7,614 nt of DNA, taken from the NCBI GenBank assembly GCA_019689775.1, contig JADGGV010000188.1, forward strand, positions 1 through 7,614, given 5' to 3'. The DNA is from Gemmatimonadota bacterium. GTDB lineage: Bacteria > Gemmatimonadota > Gemmatimonadetes > Longimicrobiales > RSA9. Each line of letters begins with the position of its first letter. The stretch's first letter is position 1. The notes beneath the pieces were generated by a model. The model made no database searches. It was not told the origin of the DNA and was given only the letters and a program-made list of their open reading frames with translations. A program made the position numbers and the translations under genes. Shown one piece after another: positions 7,585-7,614 of the stretch.

Positions 7585-7614
7585 TCGGCCGTCCCGTCCT
7601 CGCCGCTCCACCCG

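Overview
This is a very GC-rich bacterial window (most third codon positions are G or C) carrying six complete protein-coding genes and almost no free space. The lineage is best guessed as Gemmatimonadota. That is inference, from the extreme GC content and the secreted M1 peptidase ending in HEAT repeats, and not from a marker gene. No rRNA, tRNA, CRISPR array, transposase or phage gene is visible, and the region reads as ordinary chromosome.

Layout from left to right: an exported M1-family metallopeptidase with a C-terminal HEAT array (minus, 4-2466); an orphan Arg/Trp-rich small protein (minus, 2672-3130); two CPA2-type cation/proton antiporters (minus, 3246-4550 and 4551-5909) whose stop and start codons abut as TGAATG; a 74-base divergent spacer; a cytoplasmic seven-bladed Asp-box (BNR) beta-propeller protein (plus, 5984-7063); and a small NUDIX-domain protein (minus, 7076-7504) that converges on the propeller gene with 12 bases between stops. 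The last 110 bases hold no gene but contain an octamer tandem repeat and a strong G-quadruplex motif on the minus strand.

How the genes work together: only the two antiporters are clearly a functional unit (end-to-end coding, translational coupling, same family but diverged sequence). The others look like independent transcription units. The most interesting points are the antiporter pair, in which the putative ion-binding Asp has a nonpolar preceding residue in both proteins; the NUDIX protein, which has lost two of the three conserved box glutamates; and a candidate leaderless promoter in front of the propeller gene. I did not find a convincing new multi-gene system; the findings are local oddities that can be tested.
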